Shown here piece after piece: positions 32,066-41,583 of a stretch of DNA of 64,000 bases. The translations under genes and the position numbers were made by a program. Each line of letters opens with the position of its first letter. Within the stretch, counting starts at the first letter, position 1. The notes under the pieces were generated by a model. It made no database searches and was not told the DNA's origin. It was given only the letters and a program-made list of their open reading frames with translations. The stretch is taken from assembly GCA_017405845.1 (NCBI GenBank), contig JAFQZQ010000016.1:1-64000 (forward strand), in the 5' to 3' direction. The DNA is from Mogibacterium sp. Lineage in GTDB: Bacteria > Bacillota > Clostridia > Peptostreptococcales > Anaerovoracaceae.

Positions 32066-33721
32066 TCAGTCTTCAATGACCGGTGTCAGACCGAAGAGAT
32101 CCTGTATGTCTCCGATCACTTCGTTCTTATTTATATCTTCGTTTATTATCCTCGATGTCTCTTCTTCTGAGACGCCCGCGCCGTCTTCAGCCGCGCCTGC
32201 CTTCGAGATGACTCCCGCGCGCATCGTTACGTATACATCGCTTCCGTAGATGCTCTTCGCTGCCTGAGCTATGTCTGCGGCTTTATCTTCCGCGAGCCTC
32301 AGCTTGCCCGGGCTCACGATGACGAGCAGTCTGCCCGCATCGAATTCCGCGCCTGCCGAGTAGCGTCCTACCAGGCTCATGAATGTTCTGTCGCCTGCCG
32401 ATACCGCCCTGACTATCCTGTCCCACATCTCCGCAGGGCTTCCCGGATTCTCTCTCTGAACGGAAGCTATCATGTCTGCGAGCATATCCGCCGCCGGCTC
32501 CTCATCTGCAGGAGTTGCCGCACGCGCCGCTGCTGAAGCAGGCTTTGGAGCTGCTTTCTCTGCCGGTGCCACACGTGCCGTTGCCGGTCTCAGTGGCCTT
32601 GCGGCCGGAGATGCTGCCACATCATCAGGAGAAGCGAGCCTCACGGCTGCTGTCTCGAGAAGTATGCGCGGTCTTTCCGAATATCTGCCGAGATTGATGT
32701 ACTCTGAGATGAGGCGGATCGACTTTTCTATGAACGCTGAGTCGGTCTTGTCGGCCTGAGCTCTGAGCCTTGAGATGTTCTCTCCCGACGAGCCCACAAT
32801 GCGCTCTGCCTTGCCGACGTACTTGACTATCATGAGGTCGCGCATGTGCTTGAGCCAGTCCTTCATGATCTGTCTCGGGTCCTTGCCGCGCCTTATTATC
32901 TCATCTATATATACGAGCGCCTTGCCCGCGTCTCCCGCGATCACCGCTCCGGTCAGCGCCAGGAAGAAGTCCGCACCTGCGGCACCCGTGTATTCGAGTA
33001 CTGCCGCTCTGCTAAGCTCCTTGTCACCCGCTGCCGTACACTGCTCCAGTATGCTGAGTGCGTCTCTGACCGAGCCGTCAGCTCTCGAAGCGATAGTCGA
33101 AAGCGCGTCATCCGTGGCAACGATGCCCCTTTTGACGCAGATTTTCTTCATGCCCTCTATGAGTTCCTCTTCGGTAACGCGTCTGAAGTTGAGCTGCATG
33201 CAGCGCGATCTTATGGTGGATCTCACCTTCTGAGGGTCTGTGGTTGCGAGAATGAATATGGCGTGCTCAGGCGGCTCCTCGAGAGTCTTTAGGAATGCAT
33301 TCTCGGCTGCGGTGCTGAGCATGTGCACCTCGTCGATGATGTATACCTTGTATCTGCCGACTGCCGGCGGATACTTCACCATCTCGATGATGGCTCTGAG
33401 ATCGTCTACGCCGTTGTTTGATGCCGCGTCGAGCTCTATAACATCGACGAATCTGCCCTCGCGTATCGCCTCGCAGTTTGCACACTTTCCGCAAGGGAGG
33501 CTGATCTCCGGATCACCCGGTTCGCCCTCCATGCAGTTGACAGCCTTTGCGAGTATTCTCGCGGTGCTGGTCTTGCCCGTACCGTGAGTTCCGGCAAATA
33601 AATAAGCCTGGCTCACCGTGCCCGTCCTGATCTGATTCTGCAGGATGCGTACGATGTGCTTCTGGCCTATTACTTCTTCGAATACCTCGGGCCTCTCGGC
33701 TCTGTATAATGCAGGCTGCAT
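32066..33721 (-). CDS. dnaX: DNA polymerase III gamma/tau subunit
   Basis: 551 residues from ATG 33721 (AGAGGA in front). AAA+ clamp loader with Walker A GTHGTGKTS, zinc motif CGKCANC, Walker B VYIIDEVHM and sensor 1 TTDPQKV. From about residue 380 an Ala/Pro-rich linker leads to a poorly conserved tau-like tail (about 420-551). An upstream in-frame extension overlaps the SRP RNA gene and is rejected. It heads the dnaX-ybaB-recR operon, which shares a start region with ffs. Confidence 0.96.
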   Translation of the reverse strand: MQPALYRAERPEVFEEVIGQKHIVRILQNQIRTGTVSQAYLFAGTHGTGKTSTARILAKAVNCMEGEPGDPEISLPCGKCANCEAIREGRFVDVIELDAASNNGVDDLRAIIEMVKYPPAVGRYKVYIIDEVHMLSTAAENAFLKTLEEPPEHAIFILATTDPQKVRSTIRSRCMQLNFRRVTEEELIEGMKKICVKRGIVATDDALSTIASRADGSVRDALSILEQCTAAGDKELSRAAVLEYTGAAGADFFLALTGAVIAGDAGKALVYIDEIIRRGKDPRQIMKDWLKHMRDLMIVKYVGKAERIVGSSGENISRLRAQADKTDSAFIEKSIRLISEYINLGRYSERPRILLETAAVRLASPDDVAASPAARPLRPATARVAPAEKAAPKPASAAARAATPADEEPAADMLADMIASVQRENPGSPAEMWDRIVRAVSAGDRTFMSLVGRYSAGAEFDAGRLLVIVSPGKLRLAEDKAADIAQAAKSIYGSDVYVTMRAGVISKAGAAEDGAGVSEEETSRIINEDINKNEVIGDIQDLFGLTPVIED

Positions 33722-33751
33722 GGCGTCCTCTTCGTTTATAACTCTAATAAA

Positions 33752-33892
33752 AGAAGCGGGCGGTCTGCTGTACGCAGAGGCTGATCTGCGGCACACAGGA
33801 CAGATCGCTTAATGCTGCTACCTCTCGGTCCTGACATGATTCACGGAGCCCCGTTGCGCAGGGCCCCCGCGCACAGCAGGCCGCCCGCTCGA
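33752..33892 (-). ncRNA. ffs: Signal recognition particle RNA
   Basis: The minus strand carries the universal SRP core GTCAGGACCGAGAGGTAGCA GCATTAAG (read 33835 down to about 33808) in an extended rod: AGCGGGCGGCCTGCTG at the 5' end pairs with CAGCAGACCGCCCGCT at the 3' end, and TCTTTTATTAG follows as terminator. Length about 140, so a bacterial small-type RNA without a clear Alu domain. Position just before dnaX is standard in Firmicutes. It binds Ffh and targets membrane proteins. Confidence 0.93.
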
Positions 33893-33903
33893 TTTCGCTA
33901 TTC

Positions 33904-33930
33904 ATTGTAACACAAAGAAGCTTACAATGC
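33904..33930. promoter_or_regulatory. Mirror-image -10 boxes between ffs and the structured RNA candidate
   Basis: CATTGTAA (33904-33911), 11 bases, TTACAATG (33923-33930). This gives TACAAT on the minus strand at the right distance (13 bases) before ffs, and TACAAT on the plus strand before the structured element at 33936-34135. The -35 boxes are weak on both sides. Confidence 0.5.
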
Positions 33931-33935
33931 GAATG

Positions 33936-34135
33936 GAGAGACAAGTTTTTTTAGAATCGGCCAGAAGCCATGCGGCGAACATTCCGCAGAAAGTGCAGAA
34001 GCACACCGCGGCAACGCTCCGACGACAGAAGGAACCGCGGGAACTTTTCCGCGGGCCATTGGAGGAGCGGTGAAGCGGCATGTGCTTCGTGCTTTTGAGG
34101 ACGTTCGCAGAGTGGCTTCCGGCCGATTTCTTTAT
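33936..34135 (+). ncRNA. Candidate rod-shaped structured RNA, unnamed
   Basis: A nearly continuous foldback: AATCGGCC/GGCCGATT (33956-63/34122-29), GAAGCCA/TGGCTTC, GCGAAC/GTTCGC (33976-81/34104-09), an open bubble, AGTGC-GAAGCACA/TGTGCTTC-GTGCT, CCGC/GCGG, CGCTCC/GGAGCG and a CCGCGG apical hairpin. Length about 175-200. On the plus strand TTTCTTT follows the closing stem. Long rods with a central bubble recall 6S RNA, but I cannot confirm the consensus. Strand is uncertain; on the minus strand it would be the 3' end of the YhgE message. Confidence 0.5.
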
Positions 34136-36276
34136 AACATAATCTCGCTCTTCGCCTTACTGACTGCAATAGCCTCGTTAATCTTCTTCGCCGGCTTGTA
34201 GAGCAATAAGCCGAATGCGACTGATCCGACTGCAAACAGCAGCAGTATTCCGAGGCACTTCCAGTATGTGTTGCCGTACATGCCGCCTATGCACTCGCGC
34301 ATGGCGTCCATCGCATAGCGGAACGGCATGAACGGGAAGAGAGTCCTGAAGATGCCCGGCAGTACTTCCACCGGATATGTTCCGCCCGAACCGGCTACCT
34401 GAAGCACCAGGATGATAACGCTCGCGCCGAGTCCGATGTTGTCGAGCGCAAATACGAGCGCGTAGTTGATCATCATGAAGACTATGCTGTTTATGCATGC
34501 CACCAGCACGAATCTGAGAGGTGACAGGCACTGTATGCGCACGTACAGAAGATCACCTGCGGAGACCACGAGCGCCTGGGCGATGCCCACGAGCAGGTAG
34601 AGTCCGAGTCTTCCGAAATACCACTCGTGCAGTCTCAGATCTCCGAATTCACGCTTCTTCCTTAATCTCACCTTTATGAGAACGGCTGTCAGCAGAGCTC
34701 CCACCCACTGTGCGAGCACAGTGTAGAAAGGTGCCATGGCAGAGCCGTAGCTCTCTATAGGCCAGAAGACCTTTTTATCCATCTGGACCGGATTCGCGAG
34801 ATACTCAGCTACTGCAGCCTGATCGTTTGCCATCAGGTTGTTCAGCTCCTCCAGAAGATCGTTGCCTGAAGCTTCCATGAGAAGCTCGCTCAGTGAACCG
34901 GATCCATCCTGCAGCGCCTCCAGACTCGAAGATGTCTGTCCGATGCTCGCCTTGAGCCTTGAAAGCGCTCCATCAAACGAGCCGAGCAGATTGCTGAGCG
35001 ATGAGAGACCCTTGTCTGCGCCGGACATCGTCTTGCGGAAGCCCGACAGCGACGACCTCGCGTTCACGAGTGCCGTCTCGAGGTTTTCGTCTATATCGGT
35101 CCTGATCTGTCCGAGTATCTCGTCTGTCAGTTTGATAGCCTTATCGGTATCTTCACGGATCTTCTTGATGATTGGCTCACGCTCTGAATAATCCATGCCT
35201 TCTTCAAGCTGCTCAAGCCCCTTCGATATGTCGCTGAGGGTACTCGAAAGCTCGGTGAACTTTTCACTCAAAGCGGTGAAGTCTTTCTTCTTCAGGTATT
35301 TAGCCTGATCATCCGCCTGACTCTTCAGCTTGTTTACCCTTGTCACCCAGTTGTCCCTGTTTACTTTCAGGAACGTATCATAAGCGAGATCGCTCGCGCT
35401 GAGCAGTTCTACCCCCACGGTCTTGAAGGTCTTGAGGGAAGCAGCTGTGTCCTTTATATCCTGGATCGCAGCGTTGAGCTCTTTGGTATCTGCCTTTTTT
35501 ATTTTTGCGAGCTCTTTCTCAGCATCAGCCAGCAGCTTGTCGTTCGCCTTGAATACATCATGAGTGCTTCCGATGAATTCATCGGATACCTTGATAAGGT
35601 TGCCCGATGCGTCCGTGAGACCTGCTGCCGAATCGGCAAGCGCTATACAGCTCGTCAGGTCACCGCTGATATCGTCTATTCTGTCTGCAAGATCTGCGAG
35701 CATCTGCTGCGGATCGATTCCGCTTGCCTCAGCAACGGATGCTGCGTCAGATACATATCTTGCGAGCGTCTCGACGAATGCGGCGTTTACCTCTTCCTGC
35801 ACGGCCGTCTTGGCCTTGCCGGTTATCTTAGGAGCTACAGCATTCTTTTTCTCATTTTCATAGTATTTCAGCTTAGGATTCTCCAGTTTGCCGTTCACGA
35901 AGCTCAGAACGCCGTTGCTGAAATCCTCCGGTATTACGAGCGCAGCGTAGTAATCACCTGAATGCACGCCTTCAATTGCCTCTTCGTCGCTTTCCGTAAA
36001 TACCCAGCCTATGGAGTCGTTCGCTTCGAGCGCTTCCTCGATCTTCTCGCCCACGTTGATCGTGATTCCGGCCGCTGATGCTCCCTTGTCCATATTTGCA
36101 ACAGCAACGGAAATGCGTCCGGTCGCCTCAGCCTCATACGGAGCCCAGTTTGAAAGGATATTGAACCAGGCATAGCAGCATGGAACAAGGCAAAGTCCCA
36201 TTATCGTTATGATAGCAACCACACTGCCTGTTATTTTTTTAAGATCATGTCTTACTATTCTGAGGATGTTCTTCAT
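34132..36276 (-). CDS. YhgE/Pip family membrane protein
   Basis: 714 residues. N-terminal helix (about 13-37, VVAIITIMGLCLVPCCYAWF), a long extracytoplasmic stretch (40-500) with coiled-coil parts and repeated Ser/Leu-rich heptads (SLSNLLGSFDGALSRLKASI), then six C-terminal helices (510-700) of the ABC-2 type fold. The family includes phage infection protein and EsaA-like T7 secretion parts; no T7 ATPase is near. Second intact gene of a three-gene cluster; its ATG overlaps the stop of the 143-aa gene by four bases. Confidence 0.9.
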   Translation of the reverse strand: MKNILRIVRHDLKKITGSVVAIITIMGLCLVPCCYAWFNILSNWAPYEAEATGRISVAVANMDKGASAAGITINVGEKIEEALEANDSIGWVFTESDEEAIEGVHSGDYYAALVIPEDFSNGVLSFVNGKLENPKLKYYENEKKNAVAPKITGKAKTAVQEEVNAAFVETLARYVSDAASVAEASGIDPQQMLADLADRIDDISGDLTSCIALADSAAGLTDASGNLIKVSDEFIGSTHDVFKANDKLLADAEKELAKIKKADTKELNAAIQDIKDTAASLKTFKTVGVELLSASDLAYDTFLKVNRDNWVTRVNKLKSQADDQAKYLKKKDFTALSEKFTELSSTLSDISKGLEQLEEGMDYSEREPIIKKIREDTDKAIKLTDEILGQIRTDIDENLETALVNARSSLSGFRKTMSGADKGLSSLSNLLGSFDGALSRLKASIGQTSSSLEALQDGSGSLSELLMEASGNDLLEELNNLMANDQAAVAEYLANPVQMDKKVFWPIESYGSAMAPFYTVLAQWVGALLTAVLIKVRLRKKREFGDLRLHEWYFGRLGLYLLVGIAQALVVSAGDLLYVRIQCLSPLRFVLVACINSIVFMMINYALVFALDNIGLGASVIILVLQVAGSGGTYPVEVLPGIFRTLFPFMPFRYAMDAMRECIGGMYGNTYWKCLGILLLFAVGSVAFGLLLYKPAKKINEAIAVSKAKSEIML

Positions 36277-36704
36277 TTCTCACCCTCACTTTCCGGAGCC
36301 TTGCTGCGCCTGCGGTCAAAGTAGCGCGCTTTTATCTCCTCCTGTCCTCCCTGGATGCGGCTCTGTACCATCTCGCGAACAGCTACCGAGTCAGGCAGCA
36401 GATCGCCGAAGTCCGCCTCCCTTTCGCTCACTTCCTCGAGGGTCTTCTGTATGGAATCGTCTATGTATTCCACGCTGATGAGATATATGGATGCGATAAA
36501 CATGCCGACCACCCAGAGTATCAGGAAAACGACCCTGTCGCTGTTTGTGATCATGCGGATGAGTATCATGAGGACTGAGAATACGAACAGAAAGATCAGT
36601 CCTGTTCTTATTCTCTTCTTATTGCTCTCATGCAACGTCATGCCGCGCTCGAGAAGTCTGTTGTATAGAACTTCATAACGGTTGTCCTGTTTGTTCTGGT
36701 CCAT
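36273..36704 (-). CDS. Two-helix membrane protein between YhgE-like genes, 143 aa
   Basis: Charged N-terminus (1-32), two hydrophobic segments (33-53 and 58-80), then a charged, probably helical C-terminus (SIQKTLEEVSEREADFGDLL...) ending in a very polar tail. Both stops and starts overlap the neighbouring YhgE-like genes, so it is made with them in a fixed ratio. No family recognised; probably a partner of the YhgE proteins. Confidence 0.8.
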   Translation of the reverse strand: MDQNKQDNRYEVLYNRLLERGMTLHESNKKRIRTGLIFLFVFSVLMILIRMITNSDRVVFLILWVVGMFIASIYLISVEYIDDSIQKTLEEVSEREADFGDLLPDSVAVREMVQSRIQGGQEEIKARYFDRRRSKAPESEGEK

Positions 36705-38775
36705 TACAGCACCTCCGTTTCTTCAAGTTTCTCAGACACGAAGCGGTTCATGCCGAGGAAAGGCTTTCTGATGACAAGCCCTATGACAAGAGCCAGCACG
36801 GCAAATATGAGCAGCGTTGAAAGATAACGCGCGAAGTCGTGCCTGTAAGTGCCGCAAAGCGCTTCTCTCATTGCGTTGATCGCATGCGGGAACGGGAAGA
36901 ACTTGTAGATCTTTCCGAATACAGGCGGCAATATCTCTATAGGATACGAACCGCTCGAACCCGCTATCTGAAGCACCATTACCACGACTACTATCGCCTT
37001 GCCGACGTCTCCGAAGGAGATCGTCAGCGCATATATAAGCAGCATGAACACGAGACTCGTGACAGCCGCCGAGAACCACATCAGCCACGGATGCACCGGC
37101 TGGCAGTTCAGCAGGAAAATATCTCCCGCCACTATGACCGCTGCCTGGAACTGTCCGATAAGGAAGAATATGAGGAATCGTCCGAAGAATTCCTGTGCCC
37201 CGCTTGCGTTCGGGAATTTCTTCCTGTCGATGTGGGTCTTCAGTATGGATACGAGTATTACCCCGCCGACCCAGATCGCGAGCACCGAGTAGAACGGCGC
37301 CATGCCGGCACCGTAAGATGCGACCGAATATACTTCTTCTACGTCTACGACTACGAGAGACGAGAAGAATTTAGCGTATGATTCCGGATCACCGCCCAGC
37401 AGGTCAATCAGAAGATCCAGCTTGTCACTGTCTGAAACCTCCTCGACCCTTGCGATGATGTCATCTATCTTGTCCGCCGCAGCGCTGAACACCGTCTGCA
37501 TCTCAATCAGTGAGCTGTTGAGCTCGCTCACGGTCATATCCGCGCTGTCGAGGACCGGGTTCAGGTTGCCCAGCATAGACGACATGCTCTTCATCAGCGG
37601 CTCCATCAGATTGGCAGTCCTGTCGAGCGTGCTTATAAGCGATTCTACGGAATCCTTAAGCGAATGCTGACTCATCTTTTTAAGCTCGTCCATTATTGTA
37701 GGAAGAGCTTTCGGATCCGAGAACGACTCTGTCAGGGTATCCACATCGCTTATCATCGAGCTGAGTACAGCCCTGATGGCCGTTACCGAGGCCGATCCAT
37801 CGGATTCCGGGAACAGCGCAAGCAGCCCCTCGAGATCAGACTTGAGAACGTTAGCCATGTCGGCGGCTTCCTCTTTGAGAGCTTCTTTTTCCTCATCGGA
37901 GATGCCTTCTATGTTCAGCTTGTCGAGGATCTTCTCAAGGGCAGACCTTTCCTTTTCTATACGGTTCTCCCTGTTTGTCAGGATCTTATCCAGAACTTCG
38001 AGAGTGTTTTTGGCCTTCCTGAGGTCGCTTCCCGCATTTGACGCCGAGTTATCTGCGGTCTTGCTCGCCTTCGACACTCTTGTCTTTGCGTCCTGTATGC
38101 CGGAGTGTATTTTTCCGCTCTTGCCGGTAAAAGCGCTTATCGCAGCGTCGTATGCCCTCAGCGTGTCTCTGAGGTCTTCAAGGCGTGCTATCACATCATC
38201 TACCGTTTCACCTTCTGACAGCTCATCGGCGATCTCATTCGTCTCATCAAAAATAAAACCAAACACCCTCTCAAGGTACTTCGTCTTTATCGACTGCTGC
38301 AGGGTCGTCGCGGCGGTCTCTGTGATCTTCGGCGCGATCGCGTTCCTCTTCTGGTTTTCGTAGTAAGTCAGCGGCGCCTTGTCATCGAGCAGAGCCTGCT
38401 CGAAGTGATAAAGTTGTACGTGAAGTTGTCTTCAAATATGACTGCCGCGTAGTACTTGCCGGATTCTACTCCCTCGACCGCTTCTTTAGCGCTGTCAGGG
38501 AACTGCCATCCGATCTTGTCACTCGTTCTGAGGTCTTCGGAAACCTCCTCCGCCATGTTGATATGAGTCCCGTCTTCAAGGTCGAGACCCGGATCAAGCG
38601 AAGCAACGGCAATCTGTATCTCTCCGGTATTCGCGTACGGGTTGCCGTTGGCATAGATGTTGACCCATGCGTAAAGTGCCGGAAGTATAGAAATCGCCAC
38701 TATAATAGCCAGCGCAAAAAAACGCCGGCATACTGAACCTATGTCGTTCCTGAAAATGGACAGTATCGTCCTCAA
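36704..38775 (-). pseudogene. YhgE/Pip family gene interrupted by a one-base frameshift
   Basis: Two frames make up one protein. The first (from a TTG at 38775) encodes the N-terminal helix and ...VESGKYYAAVIFEDNFTYNF before running out of frame at 38368. The second frame, from 38410 leftward, continues with YHFEQALLDDKAPLTYYENQ, exactly the next part of the family, and goes on to the six C-terminal helices. The break is at a run of three A (38410-38412 on the plus strand); a fourth would restore the frame. It may be a true mutation, phase variation or a sequencing error. Confidence 0.85.
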
Positions 38776-38804
38776 TGCTTATTTCCCTCTCTATATTTTT
38801 TTAT

Positions 38805-38830
38805 TTTGAAGCGGCATTATGCATTGCCGC
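38805..38830 (-). terminator. Weak hairpin after the ATP synthase operon
   Basis: GCGGCA-loop-TGCCGC (38830-38811 on the minus strand) followed by TTCAAAATAAAAAAATA, which is A-rich instead of T-rich. It is the only hairpin between atpC and the YhgE cluster, so termination there would be partial at best. Confidence 0.35.
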
Positions 38831-38836
38831 GTTCAT

Positions 38837-39274
38837 TTAAAGATGGTGCTTGTGCTTTGACGCTTTGATACGGCTCATGGCTCTTGAGAGCTCCGCGCTC
38901 GCGAGCGCGACATCTCTGTTTGAGTTTGCCCGCTTCAGCGCTTCTCTGGCCTGCTCTTCGGCACGTCTGGCTCTGGCTTCGTCGATCTCTTCCGGGTGCT
39001 CCGCGGTATCTACGAGTATCATTACCTCGTTGTTCTCCACCTTGAGGAGGCCGTCCGAGACGACCGCGATCTGCTTACCTGTCATTCCTGCAGCCTTCGC
39101 ATCCTCACCGGCCGGTACGTACTCTACTATGCCCGGAACGACGGCCATTATAAGGTTTGAATGGTACGCCAAGATACCGATGCTGCCTTCCGTTGTCATG
39201 AGTGACACGGATTCGGCATCTCCGTCGTATACCATATGTTCGCTTGCCATGAAGTGCAGTTTGAATGTCGCCAT
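38837..39274 (-). CDS. atpC: ATP synthase epsilon subunit
   Basis: 145 residues: N-terminal beta sandwich (MATFKLHFMASEHMVYDGDAESVSL...) and C-terminal two-helix part rich in Ala/Arg (EEIDEARARRAEEQAREALK). It sits on the rotor stalk and can inhibit hydrolysis. Last gene of the atp operon, four bases after atpD. Confidence 0.96.
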   Translation of the reverse strand: MATFKLHFMASEHMVYDGDAESVSLMTTEGSIGILAYHSNLIMAVVPGIVEYVPAGEDAKAAGMTGKQIAVVSDGLLKVENNEVMILVDTAEHPEEIDEARARRAEEQAREALKRANSNRDVALASAELSRAMSRIKASKHKHHL

Positions 39275-39278
39275 GATA

Positions 39279-40679
<1,401 letters not shown>

Positions 40680-41579
40680 TTATCTGCTTTTATTTCTGAG
40701 GCTCCGCGCTCCGGATGAGATCTCAGTGATCTCCTGTGTGATCGCGTTCTGCCTCAGGTGGTTGAATTCAAGTGTGAGCTGGTCGAGCAGTTCACTCGCG
40801 TTGTCGTTGGCCGAATCCATGGCCATCATCCTTGCGCTCTGCTCGGACGAATAACTGTTGACCAGCGCCGAATAAACGTATCCTACAAGGTACGACTGCA
40901 TTATCCTCTCGAGCACGGTCTTCACGTCAGGCTCGTACTCGAAAACGGTAGATGCGTTTACGTCTTTCTCTTCTCCCTCAGGGACGAAATCGTCTCTGTC
41001 AAACGGGATCAGTCTGTCATGCATGGCGCTGCCCGCGCTCATGCCGCCGGAGAATTCCGTGTAGCATACGTAGAGCCTGTCGAAGAGTCCTGCGTCGAAG
41101 TCGTCGAGGAGCTCGCGGGTGATGTCTCTGGCCATCGCAAGTGACGGCTGATTCATCGAGTGCGCAAAGTCCTCGCAGATCGGGGTTCCGCGGGTGCGGA
41201 AGAACCTCCAGCCGAAGTCTCCGACCACGTAGAGCCTGTACTCATCGCTCTTGTCCATCAGGGCAAGCGCCTCTTTCAGGACGTTCTGGTTGTAAGCTCC
41301 GGCGAGCCCCTTGTCTCCTGTTATAACCAGGATACCGTTACGGCCGCCGTTTACAGCCTCGTCAACCTCTGCATCGTAATATCTGCTTGTGATGTCGCCT
41401 TCAACGGCAAACATCCTGCGAATCTCCTTTCTCAGAAGGTCGAAGTAAGGCTTCGTCTCCTCGGCCTCCTTGCGGGCGCGGCGCATCTTTGTCGATGATA
41501 TCAGATACATCGCGTTGGTGATCTTCTGAGTGTCGCTGACGCTCTTTATTCGGTTTTTGATTTCTTTTGTAGATGGCAT
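40680..41579 (-). CDS. atpG: ATP synthase gamma subunit
   Basis: 299 residues. N-terminal helix MPSTKEIKNRIKSVSDTQKI and C-terminal helix LTLEFNHLRQNAITQEITEI form the rotating coiled coil. GDKGLAGAYNQNVLK marks the Rossmann part. Normal length; 4 bases after the alpha gene's stop. Confidence 0.97.
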   Translation of the reverse strand: MPSTKEIKNRIKSVSDTQKITNAMYLISSTKMRRARKEAEETKPYFDLLRKEIRRMFAVEGDITSRYYDAEVDEAVNGGRNGILVITGDKGLAGAYNQNVLKEALALMDKSDEYRLYVVGDFGWRFFRTRGTPICEDFAHSMNQPSLAMARDITRELLDDFDAGLFDRLYVCYTEFSGGMSAGSAMHDRLIPFDRDDFVPEGEEKDVNASTVFEYEPDVKTVLERIMQSYLVGYVYSALVNSYSSEQSARMMAMDSANDNASELLDQLTLEFNHLRQNAITQEITEISSGARSLRNKSR

Positions 41580-41583
41580 TTAT

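Noticed and set aside
33951..34235. 94-codon minus-strand frame over the structured RNA candidate
   Set aside because: Overlaps the end of the YhgE gene in another frame and follows the hairpin arms; no RBS.
38395..38415. Programmed -1 frameshift in the YhgE gene
   Set aside because: The site reads AAC TTT ATC in the zero frame; it lacks a proper X-XXY-YYZ slippery heptamer and no downstream pseudoknot is evident. A plain deletion is simpler.
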